Below the pieces are notes generated by a model. That model saw only the letters and a list, made by a program, of their open reading frames with translations, was not told the DNA's origin and searched no databases. From Pseudonocardia hierapolitana (GTDB lineage: Bacteria; Actinomycetota; Actinomycetes; Mycobacteriales; Pseudonocardiaceae): 64,000 bases of DNA. The stretch spans positions 6,634,001-6,698,000 of the forward strand of contig NZ_VIWU01000001.1 in NCBI RefSeq assembly GCF_007994075.1, read 5' to 3'. The position numbers and the translations under genes were made by a program. Positions 43,600 to 52,805 of the stretch are shown here, piece after piece. The stretch's first letter is position 1, and each line of letters starts with the position of its first letter.

Positions 43600-45750
43600 T
43601 CACCGCTCGGCGATGTCCAGGACGACCTTCGACAGCGGGCATCCCACGCACGTCAGGACGTACCCGTCGGCCTTCTGCCGCGGCGTCAGGCAGTTCGGCC
43701 CGTTCGTCGCGACCTCCCCGCTGCGGAGCTTCACCATGCAGTCCCCGCAGTTGCCGACCGTGCACGAGTACGGCATCGGCAGCCCCGCCGCGAGCCCGGC
43801 GTCGAGGAGCGTCTGGCCGGGCTCGACCACCACCGAGCCGACCTCGCGCGTCCCGTGCTCGACGATCATCTGCTGCGGCGCGGTGGCCGTGGCGGTCGGG
43901 TCGGCTCCGCTGGTGTAGCGCTCCTGGTGCACGCGGTCGTCCGGCACGCCGAGCCCGGTCAGGACGCCCCGGACCGTGTCCATCAGCGCCTCGGGTCCGC
44001 ACACGTAGTACCGGGCGTCCTCTGCCGGCCGCAGCTCGGTGAGCCAGCTGTGGACGCCCGCGGTGTCGAGCCGCCCGCGCTCCTGGGTCAGGACGTGCGT
44101 GACCGACAACCGCTCCGGGTTCTCGTTCTCCAGCCGGAGGAGCTCGTCGGCGAAGATGACCTCCTCCTCGCTGCGGTTGCTGTAGAGCAGCGCGATCCAG
44201 CCGGCGGCCGGCGCCGCCAGCAAGGTGCGGATCATGCTCATCATCGGCGTGCCACCGCTGCCCGCGGCGATCAGGACGACGTCGTGCGCCGCCGCATCGA
44301 CGTGGAACGCCCCGGACGGACCGCGCAGCCACAGTCGGTCGCCGGCGCGCAGGTTCCGGTGGACGTGGGTCGAGAACCGGCCGCCTTCGACGTGCTTGAC
44401 CGTGACCTCCAGCCGCGATGCCCCGGGCGCCGACGACGCGGAGTAGGCACGCCGCACCGGTCGGCCGTCGAAGTCCGCGACCAGCGTGAAGAACTGCCCG
44501 GCCCGGAAGTCGAAGGAACCCGGGCGCTCGGCGTCTTCCAGCACGAGGGTGACCGCGCTGGGCGTCTCCCGGCGCACCTCGGCGATCCGCACCTCCCGCA
44601 ACGGGTTCACCGCCGCGGGATCGACGGCGGGACCCTTCGGTCGCCTGCCGCGGCGTGAGCCGACCTCGACGTCCTCGTAGCCCTCCTTCCGCAGCCCGGA
44701 CCGGTAGGCGCGGTCCGTCACCAGCCGCAACACCCGGGTGATCCCGGGGATCCCCGCGACGACCTCGAGCACGCGACCGAGCAGGCCGTTCCCGGCTTCG
44801 GCCGTGTTCGCTGCGAGGTGGTCCCCGGCCAGGGCGATCAGGTCCGGCGTCGCGCCGGTCTCGAGATGCGCGGCCGCGGTCCACACCCGCGACCGGGTCA
44901 CGGCGTCGCTGGCGGTGACCTCGGCGTGTTCGACGTCGATGAGCAGCGCCGCGTGCGGGGGAGTCCCGCGCAACGCCATCGTCTCCAGCAGCGCGGGATC
45001 GTCGGTGATTGAGCCCCGCCCTCTGACGTGCAGCACACCGGTCCGCCCCGGGACGAGGGCGGCGAACGAGAGCCGGTCGTCCTGGAGGAGGTTGCGGAGG
45101 CTGTCCGCGCGCTTGTTGCCCTTGCGGTCCGGGATGACGAGCGTCCGGCCGTCGAGGATCCGCGCAACGGTCTGCCGGTCCCCGCGCGGACTGGTGTCAC
45201 TGCCGCCCGTCCCGTCCCAGGTGGACAGGGCGAGGAACGGGGCGGCGGCGAGGAACTCGGCGACGCCGGGTCCGCACAGCGGGCCCTCGCCCTCGACCGC
45301 GGGCGCAGGCTCGGTGGGAGCGGGTGGCTGCCACAGGCGCGAGCGGATGACGGCCTGCGCGCAGTGCACGTACGCCTCTTCGACGTCGACGAACGTCTCG
45401 GCACCCTTCCGCCTGGCCACGGAACCGTTGACGCGCAACGTCTCCCCGACGCCCGGCAGGAGGAAGACGAACGACACCGGGCCGTGCGCCTCGCCATCGG
45501 GCAGGGTGAACGACATCAGCGTGGGCGAGTGGACGCGTACGAATCCCGGTCTGCCGCCGATGAACGTCGTGCGGCTGACGCCGTCGGCGTCGCGGTAGCC
45601 GAAACCCGCGAGCGGGGAATGCGCCAGTACCGTCCGGCAGCCCTCGTCGAGGGCGCTGATCTGCTTCAGCATGATCATCGACGGCGGCCGTCCCAGTGCC
45701 CCCTCGATCTCGTCGACCGTCGTCATGCGGTGGAGTGCGCTCGACTGCAT
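43600..45750 (-). CDS. Four-module redox protein: two FMN split barrels, FNR reductase, 2Fe-2S ferredoxin
   Basis: A 716-residue fusion. Residues 1-145 and about 165-330 each resemble a pyridoxamine-oxidase-like FMN split barrel (FLALSTWDGTGGSDTSPRGD in the second). Residues 400-620 are a ferredoxin-NADP reductase-like unit with RRAYSASSAPG (FAD) and AAGSGGTPMMSMIR (NAD). The last 85 residues are a plant-type ferredoxin with C663-x4-C668-x2-C671 and C701. Electrons could flow NAD(P)H-FAD-2Fe-2S and then to the barrels. The ATG at 45750 has GAGGGGG. It lies 11 nt after a siderophore-interacting protein gene in one operon. Confidence 0.85.
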   Translation of the reverse strand: MQSSALHRMTTVDEIEGALGRPPSMIMLKQISALDEGCRTVLAHSPLAGFGYRDADGVSRTTFIGGRPGFVRVHSPTLMSFTLPDGEAHGPVSFVFLLPGVGETLRVNGSVARRKGAETFVDVEEAYVHCAQAVIRSRLWQPPAPTEPAPAVEGEGPLCGPGVAEFLAAAPFLALSTWDGTGGSDTSPRGDRQTVARILDGRTLVIPDRKGNKRADSLRNLLQDDRLSFAALVPGRTGVLHVRGRGSITDDPALLETMALRGTPPHAALLIDVEHAEVTASDAVTRSRVWTAAAHLETGATPDLIALAGDHLAANTAEAGNGLLGRVLEVVAGIPGITRVLRLVTDRAYRSGLRKEGYEDVEVGSRRGRRPKGPAVDPAAVNPLREVRIAEVRRETPSAVTLVLEDAERPGSFDFRAGQFFTLVADFDGRPVRRAYSASSAPGASRLEVTVKHVEGGRFSTHVHRNLRAGDRLWLRGPSGAFHVDAAAHDVVLIAAGSGGTPMMSMIRTLLAAPAAGWIALLYSNRSEEEVIFADELLRLENENPERLSVTHVLTQERGRLDTAGVHSWLTELRPAEDARYYVCGPEALMDTVRGVLTGLGVPDDRVHQERYTSGADPTATATAPQQMIVEHGTREVGSVVVEPGQTLLDAGLAAGLPMPYSCTVGNCGDCMVKLRSGEVATNGPNCLTPRQKADGYVLTCVGCPLSKVVLDIAER

Positions 45751-45761
45751 CGGAATCCCCC

Positions 45762-46565
45762 TCAGCCCGGTGCGGACCAGCCGTGCCGCCAGTAACCCGC
45801 GAACGAGATGTCCGCCTTCGGCACGCCGCGGTCGTTGACCAGGTGCCGCCGCACCGACGTGGCCAGCCGGGACTCGCCCGCGATCCACGCGTAGACGCGG
45901 CCGGGCGGCATCGCCGCGTGGCGAACCGCTTCCAGCACGACGGCTCCCGGTCGCTGCTCCGGGACGTCGTCGCGGCTGAACCAGTGGATTCGCACCCCGG
46001 GCGGCGCCACCACGTCACGCGCGTCGGCCGAGGTCGGCACCTCCAGGTAGACCTCTGCGGTCAGCGACGGCGGCGCCTGGTCGACGATCGCCAGGATGGC
46101 CGGCAGCGCGGTCTCGTCGCCGACGAGCAGTTGCGACTGCGCGTACTCCGGCGGCCGGTACGTGGTGCCCATGTCGAAGATGCCTGCCGGGTCCCCCGGC
46201 CGCACCCGGCGCACCCACGACGACATGGGGGAGTCGCCGTGCAGGGCGAACTCGATGTCGATCTCGTCCTCGGCGGGCCGGGCGCGGCGGATCGTCATGT
46301 TCCGGACCTGCGGGCGGACCGACTTCGGCATCAGCAGCACCTGGGCCATCCACGCCTCGTTCGACGCGGTCGGCATCCGCAGCGCGGTCTGGCCCTCGCG
46401 CGGGAAGAACAGCCGGACGGTCTGGTCGCCGCCGGCCACGATCAGGTCCTGCAGCGCCGGCCCGCCGAGGGTGAGGCTCGCGAAGCTCGGCGTCAGCGAC
46501 TCGCGGCGGCGCACCTCGAGCGTGATCATCGTGCGCGCCTGGGGCAGCCGCAGCTTCGGGATCAC
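45762..46565 (-). CDS. Siderophore-interacting protein (FAD-binding ferric reductase)
   Basis: A 267-residue SIP-family flavoprotein. It has an FAD-binding barrel (MTIRRARPAEDEIDIEFALH) and a SIP C-terminal domain (LVGDETALPAILAIV; YAWIAGESRLATSVRRHL). The family reduces ferric siderophores with NAD(P)H. It is co-transcribed with the split-barrel/ferredoxin fusion and divergent from a TetR gene with palindromes between. No siderophore genes are near, so the substrate may differ. Confidence 0.9.
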   Translation of the reverse strand: MIPKLRLPQARTMITLEVRRRESLTPSFASLTLGGPALQDLIVAGGDQTVRLFFPREGQTALRMPTASNEAWMAQVLLMPKSVRPQVRNMTIRRARPAEDEIDIEFALHGDSPMSSWVRRVRPGDPAGIFDMGTTYRPPEYAQSQLLVGDETALPAILAIVDQAPPSLTAEVYLEVPTSADARDVVAPPGVRIHWFSRDDVPEQRPGAVVLEAVRHAAMPPGRVYAWIAGESRLATSVRRHLVNDRGVPKADISFAGYWRHGWSAPG

Positions 46566-46593
46566 GAGACGGCACCGGTCGACTTGTTTTCGC

Positions 46594-46624
46594 AGCTCAT
46601 AGCGCTATTGTGAGCTTTAGCTCA
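46594..46624. promoter_or_regulatory. Nested palindromes between the siderophore-interacting protein and TetR genes
   Basis: TGAGCT-TT-AGCTCA is a perfect 14-bp palindrome (46611-46624). ATAGCGCTAT (46599-46608) is another, and AGCTCA at 46594 pairs with TGAGCT at 46611. These are likely operators of the adjacent TetR protein. Confidence 0.65.
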
Positions 46625-46666
46625 GGTATTTGCTACTCGCTTTTGCCGCCTCCGAGGAGGACCGGG

Positions 46667-47287
46667 ATGCCGTCGGCGAACCGCCGCTTGGAGCCACGTC
46701 GGAAGCCTCGTCAGGTGCGCGCCGAGCTCACGCGCGAGCGCATCCTCACCGCGGCTGCTCACGTTTTCGCCGAGCACGGCTACGCCGCCGGCACCACCAA
46801 CCGCATCGCCGAGCGCGCCCGCATCTCCATCGGCTCGCTGTACCAGTACTTCCCGAACAAGGACGCCATCCTCGCCGAGCTCCTGATCCAGCACATCGAC
46901 CGCGGCACCTGGACCGACGTCGACGAGCTCGACCTCTCGCCCGGGACGCTGGAGGCGACGGTCCGGGCGTTCATCCGCGACGCGATCGACAACCACAGCG
47001 ACGATCCCCGGCTGCTCCGGGTGATGATCGAGGAGGCGCCGGTCTCCCAGGAGCTGCTCGACACGATCGACCGGCACGGGAAGCTGCGCACGGCCCAGGT
47101 CCGCGACGTCATCGGCCGACACCCCGACATCCGCGTGGGCGACCCCGACGTCGCCGCGGAGATCATCCTGTTCACCGTGGAGATGAACACGCACAAGTTC
47201 ATGGCGGCCCCGCGGACCATCCCCGTCGAGACGTTCGAGAACGAGCTGGTCGCCATGGTGACCCGCTACCTGCGCGGGGATCAGTAG
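46667..47287 (+). CDS. TetR/AcrR family regulator
   Basis: A 206-residue TetR protein with an Arg-rich arm, helix-turn-helix (NRIAERARISIGSLYQYFPNKDA) and a C-terminal ligand domain. The ATG at 46667 follows GAGGAGG by 6 nt. It is divergent from the siderophore-interacting protein/redox-fusion operon and very likely represses it through the palindromes at 46594-46624. Confidence 0.9.
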   Translation: MPSANRRLEPRRKPRQVRAELTRERILTAAAHVFAEHGYAAGTTNRIAERARISIGSLYQYFPNKDAILAELLIQHIDRGTWTDVDELDLSPGTLEATVRAFIRDAIDNHSDDPRLLRVMIEEAPVSQELLDTIDRHGKLRTAQVRDVIGRHPDIRVGDPDVAAEIILFTVEMNTHKFMAAPRTIPVETFENELVAMVTRYLRGDQ

Positions 47288-47413
47288 CCCTGATCCGCTT
47301 TGTCCACCGGAGCTCCTCCTGCGGCCGGACCGTGCGGAGGCGGCATCTGCCCATCCCGGTCCTGCCGCCGGGCAGCGCCGCATGGAGGACGCGCCCGGCG
47401 GAGACCAACCGCG

Positions 47414-47869
47414 CTAACGGGGTCCGCCCAGCGGGGTGAGCAGGACGATCGGGATCTCGCGGTCGGTCTTCTGGGCGTAGTCGTCGTAGAGCGGGAAGAT
47501 GTCCACCATCTGGGCCCAGAGCGCCGGGCGCTCGGCCGAGGACGCGACGCGGGCGCGTGCGGTGAACCGGCGGGTGCCGACCTGCACCCCGACGCCGGGG
47601 TCCGCCTCGAGGTTCATGAACCATGCCGGGTCCTGCTCGGAACCGCCCTTGGAGGCGACGACGACGTACTCGTCGCCCGAGGTGCCGTAGATCAGGCAGG
47701 TGCGGCGAGGCGTACCGGTCCGGCGTCCGGTCGTGGCGAGCACGAGGGTGCGCACGCCGTTGTTCTCATGACCTTCTGTGCCGCCCGAGCCCAGGTACGT
47801 GCGGGTGTGCTCGGCGACCCAGTCCCACTGCGAGTCGGTGGCGCGGTCGAGGTCCTCGGCGATGGCCAT
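47414..47869 (-). CDS. Deazaflavin (F420)-dependent nitroreductase family protein
   Basis: A 151-residue split-barrel protein of the Ddn family: TLVLATTGRRTGTPRRTCLI, then YVVVASKGGSEQDPAWFMNL and NLEADPGVGVQVG. These bind F420H2 and reduce quinones or nitro compounds. The ATG at 47869 follows AAGGAC. It stands alone, convergent with the TetR gene. Confidence 0.9.
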   Translation of the reverse strand: MAIAEDLDRATDSQWDWVAEHTRTYLGSGGTEGHENNGVRTLVLATTGRRTGTPRRTCLIYGTSGDEYVVVASKGGSEQDPAWFMNLEADPGVGVQVGTRRFTARARVASSAERPALWAQMVDIFPLYDDYAQKTDREIPIVLLTPLGGPR

Positions 47870-47995
47870 GGCGGCTGTCCTTCCGGTACGTGGGGTGGTG
47901 CGGCCACGCCGGCCGCATCTGCCCCTGGGACGGAGCTGTCCAGCCGGTCTCGACATCCCGCCCACATCTTTCGTGGAGAACCTCACGCCGCTGCC

Positions 47996-48277
47996 TCATT
48001 GCGGCCCCGATGCCTTGTGTTCTCGCATCTCGAGTTCGGTGAAGGCGTCGATCATCGCGTTCCAGATCTGGGACACGACGTCGGGATCCACTCCTACCTC
48101 CGCGGCACGGGTGCGCAACCGCTCGATCATCTGTCTGCGACGATCCGGCGCGCGAACGCCCTCCTCGTCGCGCTTGTAGGCCGCTGCACGGGCGACCTGC
48201 CGCTGGCGGAGGGCCAGTAGCTCGATGATCCGATCGTCGAGTCGGTCGATCTCATGACGGACGTCGGCAAGTGACAT
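47996..48277 (-). CDS. Chorismate mutase (AroQ class)
   Basis: A 93-residue AroQ domain: IDRLDDRIIELLALRQRQVA, then AAYKR, with R and K residues placed as in the chorismate-binding site, and a final helix with Q in VSQIWNAMIDAF. The ATG at 48277 has AGGAG; a longer start at 48310 is possible. It converts chorismate to prephenate or, as in PchB relatives, acts as a lyase. It is not linked to aromatic amino acid genes. Confidence 0.88.
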   Translation of the reverse strand: MSLADVRHEIDRLDDRIIELLALRQRQVARAAAYKRDEEGVRAPDRRRQMIERLRTRAAEVGVDPDVVSQIWNAMIDAFTELEMREHKASGPQ

Positions 48278-48421
48278 CGGCACGCTCCTGGCTTCCGTTG
48301 TGCCCGGCACGTCGGCGATCTTATGGAAGCAGTGGCCGTGAGCAGCACGTCAGTGCGGACGCGGTAGCGATGAGATGCTGCTCGGATCGATCATGACGGC
48401 GGTGCGGCGTCCGCTGACCGG

Positions 48422-48874
48422 TCAGGGCGTGAGGTCCAGCACGGCCTGCATGGTCCGCAGGTCGACGGGCAGCGAGATGTGCTCGTGCGTGATCCGCCAC
48501 CCGTGCTCGGTCCTGCGGAGGCAGACGGTCGAGCGCAGCCACAGGCTGCGGTCCTCGACCTGCTCGTGCGTCGCGCTCTCGGTGTCGAGCGGCCCGGTGT
48601 CGTGGTGGATCATGTGCGCGAACGCGACGTCCCCGCTCACCGCGACCTGCTGGTGGACGGTCGTGAGGCCGATCGGGCCCTCGTACTCGTCGAACCAGCG
48701 CTGGAAGTTCCGGCGCACCGGGTCGGTCCCCGTGAAGTGCAGCGGGGGTACGACGTCGAAGTAGACGACGTCGGGGGAGTAGAGCGCCATCAGCCGGTCG
48801 ATGTCCTTGGCGCGGCAGGCCTCGACCCGCTCGTCCAGCAGCGCGCCGACCTCGTCCTCGGGCGTGTTTCCCAT
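48422..48874 (-). CDS. SnoaL/NTF2-like protein
   Basis: A 150-residue cone-shaped NTF2-fold protein (ACRAKDIDRLMALYSPDVVY; LRRTEHGWRITHEHISLPVD). Members act as isomerases, cyclases or simple ligand binders. It lies 9 nt after the WrbA-like gene in the same operon; the function is unknown. Confidence 0.85.
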   Translation of the reverse strand: MGNTPEDEVGALLDERVEACRAKDIDRLMALYSPDVVYFDVVPPLHFTGTDPVRRNFQRWFDEYEGPIGLTTVHQQVAVSGDVAFAHMIHHDTGPLDTESATHEQVEDRSLWLRSTVCLRRTEHGWRITHEHISLPVDLRTMQAVLDLTP

Positions 48875-48883
48875 GTCCGTCCC

Positions 48884-49492
48884 CTACGCCGCGCGGCCGG
48901 CCTTGAGCGCGGCCGCGGTCTCGACCGCCCGCCGGCCCTGGTAGCGGGCCGCCTCCACGGCGACCTCACCGGGCGGGCCGTCCCCGGCCACGTGGGAGGC
49001 GCCGTAGGGGTTGCCCGACCGGAACTGGACGGGGTCGGTGTAGCCGGGGGGCACGATGATCCCGCCCCAGTGGTAGAAGACGTTGCTCAGCGCCAGGATC
49101 GTGGACTCCTGCCCGCCGTGGGCGGTGTTGCTGGCGGTGAACGCCGAGAACACCTTCCCGGCGAGCCCGCCCGCGAACCACAGCGGACCTGTCGTGTCGA
49201 TGAAGGCCTTGAGCTGCGCGGCCGGGTTGCCGAAGCGGGTGGGGGTGCCGAACAGCACCACGTCGGCCCACCCCAGGTCGTCGAGGGCGGCCACGGGCAC
49301 GTCGGCGGAATCCTGCAGGTGCTGCACCCATGCCGGGTTGGCGTCGATCGCCGCCTGCGGCGCGGTCTCGGCGATCCTGCGCAGCCGCACCTCGGCGCCT
49401 GCCTTCTCCGCGCCCTCCGCCACGGCTCGCGCCAGTGCGTGCACGGTGCCGGTGGCGCTGTAGTAGACGATCGCGGCGTTGACGGGTTCCAC
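48884..49492 (-). CDS. wrbA: NAD(P)H:quinone oxidoreductase, WrbA type
   Basis: A 202-residue flavodoxin-fold protein with the FMN phosphate loop YYSATGTVHALA, the middle loop FGTPTRFGNPAAQLK and the aromatic region HWGGIIVPPGYTDP typical of WrbA. It reduces quinones by two electrons. The GTG at 49492 with AAGGAGA 6 nt upstream is preferred over 49522. It is divergent from the PaiB-like gene. Confidence 0.92.
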   Translation of the reverse strand: MEPVNAAIVYYSATGTVHALARAVAEGAEKAGAEVRLRRIAETAPQAAIDANPAWVQHLQDSADVPVAALDDLGWADVVLFGTPTRFGNPAAQLKAFIDTTGPLWFAGGLAGKVFSAFTASNTAHGGQESTILALSNVFYHWGGIIVPPGYTDPVQFRSGNPYGASHVAGDGPPGEVAVEAARYQGRRAVETAAALKAGRAA

Positions 49493-49568
49493 GCGTCGGT
49501 CTCCTTCGGGGATGGTGGTCACCTCTGCAGGTCCGACGAGGCAGCACCTCGGAATGTGAGGCGACCAC

Positions 49569-50186
49569 GTGCGCCGCGAGCTCGACCCCTACCGCATCGA
49601 CGTGGAGGCCGCGGCGCTCGTGGCCGCGCATCCGCTGGCCACGCTCGTCACGCCGTTCGGCGACACGATCCACATCTCGCACCTCCCGCTGCTGTTGCAG
49701 GCGCAGGCGGGGGAGCGCGCGGTGGTCGTCGGGCACCTGTCGCGCGCCAACCCGCACGGGGAGGCGCTCGGGGCGGGCGCGCCCACCGTCGCGGTCTTCC
49801 ACGGGCCGCATGCCTACATCTCCGCGTCCTGGTACGAGGGGCGCGAGATGGCTCCCACCTGGGGTTATCAGGCCGTCCACGCGCACGGCACCCCGGCGCT
49901 CTCGCCGGACGATGCGCACACCCTCCGGTGCGTCCGGATGCTCGTGGAGCACATGGAGCGGGGGCGGCCCGGACAGTGGCGGGTGGACGAGCTCGGTGAG
50001 GCGGGTGTGGCGCGGCGGGTGCCGCGGATCGTCGGCTTCGAGATCCCGGTCGCGCGGGCGGAGACGCGATGGATGCTCGGCGAGGGGGAGCGGCCCAGCG
50101 ATCTCACCGCCGCCATCGCGCACCTGCGGGCCGAGCAGCCCGGGCTCGTCGCCGCCATCGCCGCCGCGAACTACCTGGCGCCCTGA
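49569..50186 (+). CDS. FMN-binding PaiB-like protein
   Basis: A 205-residue PaiB family split-barrel protein: ATLVTPFGDTIHISHLPLLL, GPHAYISASWYEGREMAPTW, then YQAVHAHGTP. PaiB of Bacillus is a negative regulator of protease genes, though biochemical proof in actinobacteria is lacking. The GTG at 49569 has only weak upstream pairing. It is divergent from wrbA. Confidence 0.9.
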   Translation: MRRELDPYRIDVEAAALVAAHPLATLVTPFGDTIHISHLPLLLQAQAGERAVVVGHLSRANPHGEALGAGAPTVAVFHGPHAYISASWYEGREMAPTWGYQAVHAHGTPALSPDDAHTLRCVRMLVEHMERGRPGQWRVDELGEAGVARRVPRIVGFEIPVARAETRWMLGEGERPSDLTAAIAHLRAEQPGLVAAIAAANYLAP

Positions 50187-50312
50187 CCGCGGCGGCGGGC
50201 GTCGGTCTTTCCGTCCTGTGACCCGGCGTCGTGCCACCCGGTCGGTGATCGTGGGTGGGCGACGTGCGAGCCGGGTATCGGCGCGATGCCGTCCACGCCT
50301 AGGTTTGGCCGG

Positions 50313-51512
50313 GTGAGAGCGATGCTGCTGGAGAACATCCACCCGGTCGCGGCAGCGGCGTTCCGGCGTGCGGGCTTCGAGGTCGACGTGCGTTCGGGCT
50401 CGCTGAGCGAGGACGAGCTGGCCGCCGAGCTGCCGGGGGTGTCGGTGCTCGGGATCCGCTCGAACACGACCGTCACGCCTGCGGTGCTCGATGCCGGGAA
50501 GGACCTCCTGGCGGTGGGGTGCTTCTGCATCGGGACCAACCAGGTGGACCTGGAGGCTGCGGCCGACCGGGGCCTGGCGGTGTTCAACGCGCCGTACTCC
50601 AACACCCGCAGCGTCGTCGAGCTGGTTCTGGGCGAGATCGTCGCCCTGGCCCGCAGGCTCACGGAGAAGACCCAGCGGATGCACGAGGGTGTGTGGGACA
50701 AGTCGGCGAAGGGCAGCCACGAGGTCCGCGCTCGCACGCTGGGCATCGTCGGCTACGGCAACATCGGCACCCAGCTGTCCAACGTCGCCGAGGCCGTCGG
50801 CATGCGGGTGATCTTCTTCGACACCGCCGACCGGTTGGCGCACGGCAACGCGCGTCGGGTCGGGTCGTTGGAGGAGCTGCTGGCCGAGGCGGACGTGGTG
50901 AGCATCCACGTCGACGGCAGGCCCGGCAACGCGGGGCTCTTCGGGGCCGAGCGGTTCGCGATGATGAAGCCGGGGGCGGTGTTCATCAACGCCTCCCGCG
51001 GAATGGTGGTCGACGACGCCGCGTTGCGTGACCACATCCTGTCCGGGCACCTGTCCGGCGCCGCCATCGACGTCTTCCCGCTCGAGCCGAAGGCGCAAGG
51101 CGACCCGTTCGACTCGCCGTTGCGGGGCCTCGACAACGTCATCCTCACCCCGCACGTCGGCGGCTCGACGCAGGAGGCGCAGGAGGAGATCGGGCACTTC
51201 GTCGCGAACAAGCTGCTCGGGTTCGTCGAGGGGGGAAGTACGGCGCTCTCGGTCAACCTGCCGCAGGTGTCCGCACCGCACCCGCAGGGCGCGTTCAGGA
51301 TGGGGTATCTGCACGAGAACCTGCCCGGCGTGCTGGCCGGGATCAACCGGGTGCTCGCAGACGCCGGCGTGAACGTGGTCGGCCAGTCGTTGTCGACCCG
51401 CGCTGGACACGGGTACGTCCTCACCGACACCGACACCGTGCTGCCGGACGCCACCCTGTCCGCCCTGCGTCAGTCGCCGCAGGCGGTCTGGCTGCGGTCC
51501 TGGCGGCTCTGA
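50313..51512 (+). CDS. serA: D-3-phosphoglycerate dehydrogenase (short form with ACT domain)
   Basis: A 399-residue D-2-hydroxyacid dehydrogenase: NAD fold GIVGYGNIGTQ, catalytic Arg in NASRGMVVDD, Glu in VFPLEP and His in TPHVGGST. A C-terminal ACT domain (ENLPGVLAGINRVLADAGVN) follows, as in E. coli SerA. It makes 3-phosphohydroxypyruvate for serine synthesis and is probably inhibited by serine. TAGGTT ends 7 nt before the GTG, so the mRNA is probably leaderless. Length is close to the E. coli form and shorter than the 530-residue actinobacterial type. Confidence 0.88.
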   Translation: MRAMLLENIHPVAAAAFRRAGFEVDVRSGSLSEDELAAELPGVSVLGIRSNTTVTPAVLDAGKDLLAVGCFCIGTNQVDLEAAADRGLAVFNAPYSNTRSVVELVLGEIVALARRLTEKTQRMHEGVWDKSAKGSHEVRARTLGIVGYGNIGTQLSNVAEAVGMRVIFFDTADRLAHGNARRVGSLEELLAEADVVSIHVDGRPGNAGLFGAERFAMMKPGAVFINASRGMVVDDAALRDHILSGHLSGAAIDVFPLEPKAQGDPFDSPLRGLDNVILTPHVGGSTQEAQEEIGHFVANKLLGFVEGGSTALSVNLPQVSAPHPQGAFRMGYLHENLPGVLAGINRVLADAGVNVVGQSLSTRAGHGYVLTDTDTVLPDATLSALRQSPQAVWLRSWRL

Positions 51513-51559
51513 CGAGGAACCGGTCGACGGCGCCGGGCCGGCACAGCCGGATCGCCAGG

Positions 51560-51740
51560 CGGTGCCCGGTTGATTGCGGCGGCGAGGACGGAGTCGAGGA
51601 GCCCCGGGAACAGGGCCGGCCCTCGCAGCGCGAGCTCTACCACCACTTCGGCGGCAAGGGCGAGCTGTTCACCGCGGTGTGGGAGCGCTACCGCGACGAG
51701 CAGCACGCCATCGCCGCCACGGCGAGATATGCAACACGGC
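51560..51740 (+). pseudogene. TetR-family regulator remnant
   Basis: LIAAART in one frame, then ELYHHFGGKGELFTAVWERY in another, are the first and third helices of a TetR DNA-binding domain with the middle deleted. The ligand domain is missing. It precedes a damaged epoxide hydrolase gene. Confidence 0.65.
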
Positions 51741-51788
51741 GCGGGTGTTGGTGGTTCCCTTGCCCGAAGCGTCCGGACGGCCGCTCGC

Positions 51789-52701
51789 ATGACGTCGCCA
51801 CAGACCTGGCGGGTCAACGGCGTCGATCTCGCCGTGCAGGTGCGTGGCGAAGGGCCGCTGGTCGTGCTCGCGCACGGCTTCCCCGACCTCTCGATCACCT
51901 GGCGGCACCAGGTGCCCGCCCTGGTCGCCGCGGGATTCCGGGTCGTCGCCGTCGACATGCGGGGGTACGGCCGGAGCGCCCGGCCGGCCTACGCCCTGCG
52001 CGAGATCGCCCTCGACCTCGTCGGACTGCTCGAGCACGAAGGCGCGACGACCGCCCACTTCGTCGGCCACGACTGGGGCGCCGCGCGCGTCTGGCAGGTC
52101 GGCGTCGACCACCCGGAGGCGGTCGCCTCGCTGACCGGTCTCAGCGTGCCCCACGTCCTCCCGGCCCCCGCTCCACCGACGGACATCCTGCGCGCCCGCT
52201 GGGGCGAGCAGTTCTACCAGATCCGCTTCCAGGAGCCCGGTCCGTCCGAGGCGATGCTGGAGCACGACGTGGCACGCACGTTGGCCGCGATCCTCCGTGA
52301 CCGCTACGAGCTGATAGAAGGATCGGAGCCGGTGAGCCCGCCGGCCTGGTTGCCGCGGGAGCTCTTCGCGCAGTACGTCGACCGATTCCGGGAAACGGGA
52401 TTCGCGGGCGGGCTCGGCTACTACCGCAACATCGACGACAACTGGCGAGAGGCGTGCACCCGCCTCGACCACGTGATCCGCAGGCCCTCCCTCTTCATCA
52501 CCGGTGGCGAGGACCCCGTCACGACCTTCATGCGCGTGGACACGACCGAGCGGACGTTCGCCGACCTCCGCACCGTGGTCGTGGAGGGGGCCGGGCACTG
52601 GGGTCCACCAGCAGGCCCCCGACATCGTGAACCGCGAGCTGCTCGGGCACCTCCAGCGGTCCGAGGACCTCATTGGCGAGTCCGCACGAGCTCGAGCATG
52701 A
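51789..52701 (+). pseudogene. Epoxide hydrolase-like alpha/beta hydrolase with a late frameshift
   Basis: An alpha/beta hydrolase with Asp nucleophile in GHDWGAARVW, the oxyanion segment HGFPDLSITW and His in GAGHW, the epoxide hydrolase pattern. After GAGHW (near 52602) the family C-terminus (VHQQAPDIVNRELLGHLQ) continues in the next frame; removing one G from GGGG restores it and ends the protein at 52701. As written, the frame runs on to 52727 with an unrelated tail. The triad is intact, so a functional protein with an altered tail, or a sequencing error, remains possible. Confidence 0.7.
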
Positions 52702-52727
52702 ACGTGTGCGTGGGTGCGGCGTCGTGA

Positions 52728-52802
52728 TCAGGCGCCGGCGGCGACGTCGAGGATCCACATGACGCCGAAGCGGTCGGTGAGCATGCCGAAGGCGGGTGCC
52801 CA
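52728..52802 (-). pseudogene. C-terminal remnant of a PhnB/VOC-type protein
   Basis: FGMLTDRFGVMWILDVAAGA before a stop is the usual end of PhnB-like glyoxalase-fold proteins (FGMLTDRFGVxWMV). Nothing upstream on that strand continues the family. Confidence 0.6.
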
Positions 52803-52805
52803 CCG

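Noticed and set aside
42167..44884. 905-codon open frame on the minus strand
   Set aside because: Covers two real genes on opposite strands in wrong frames; an artefact of high GC.
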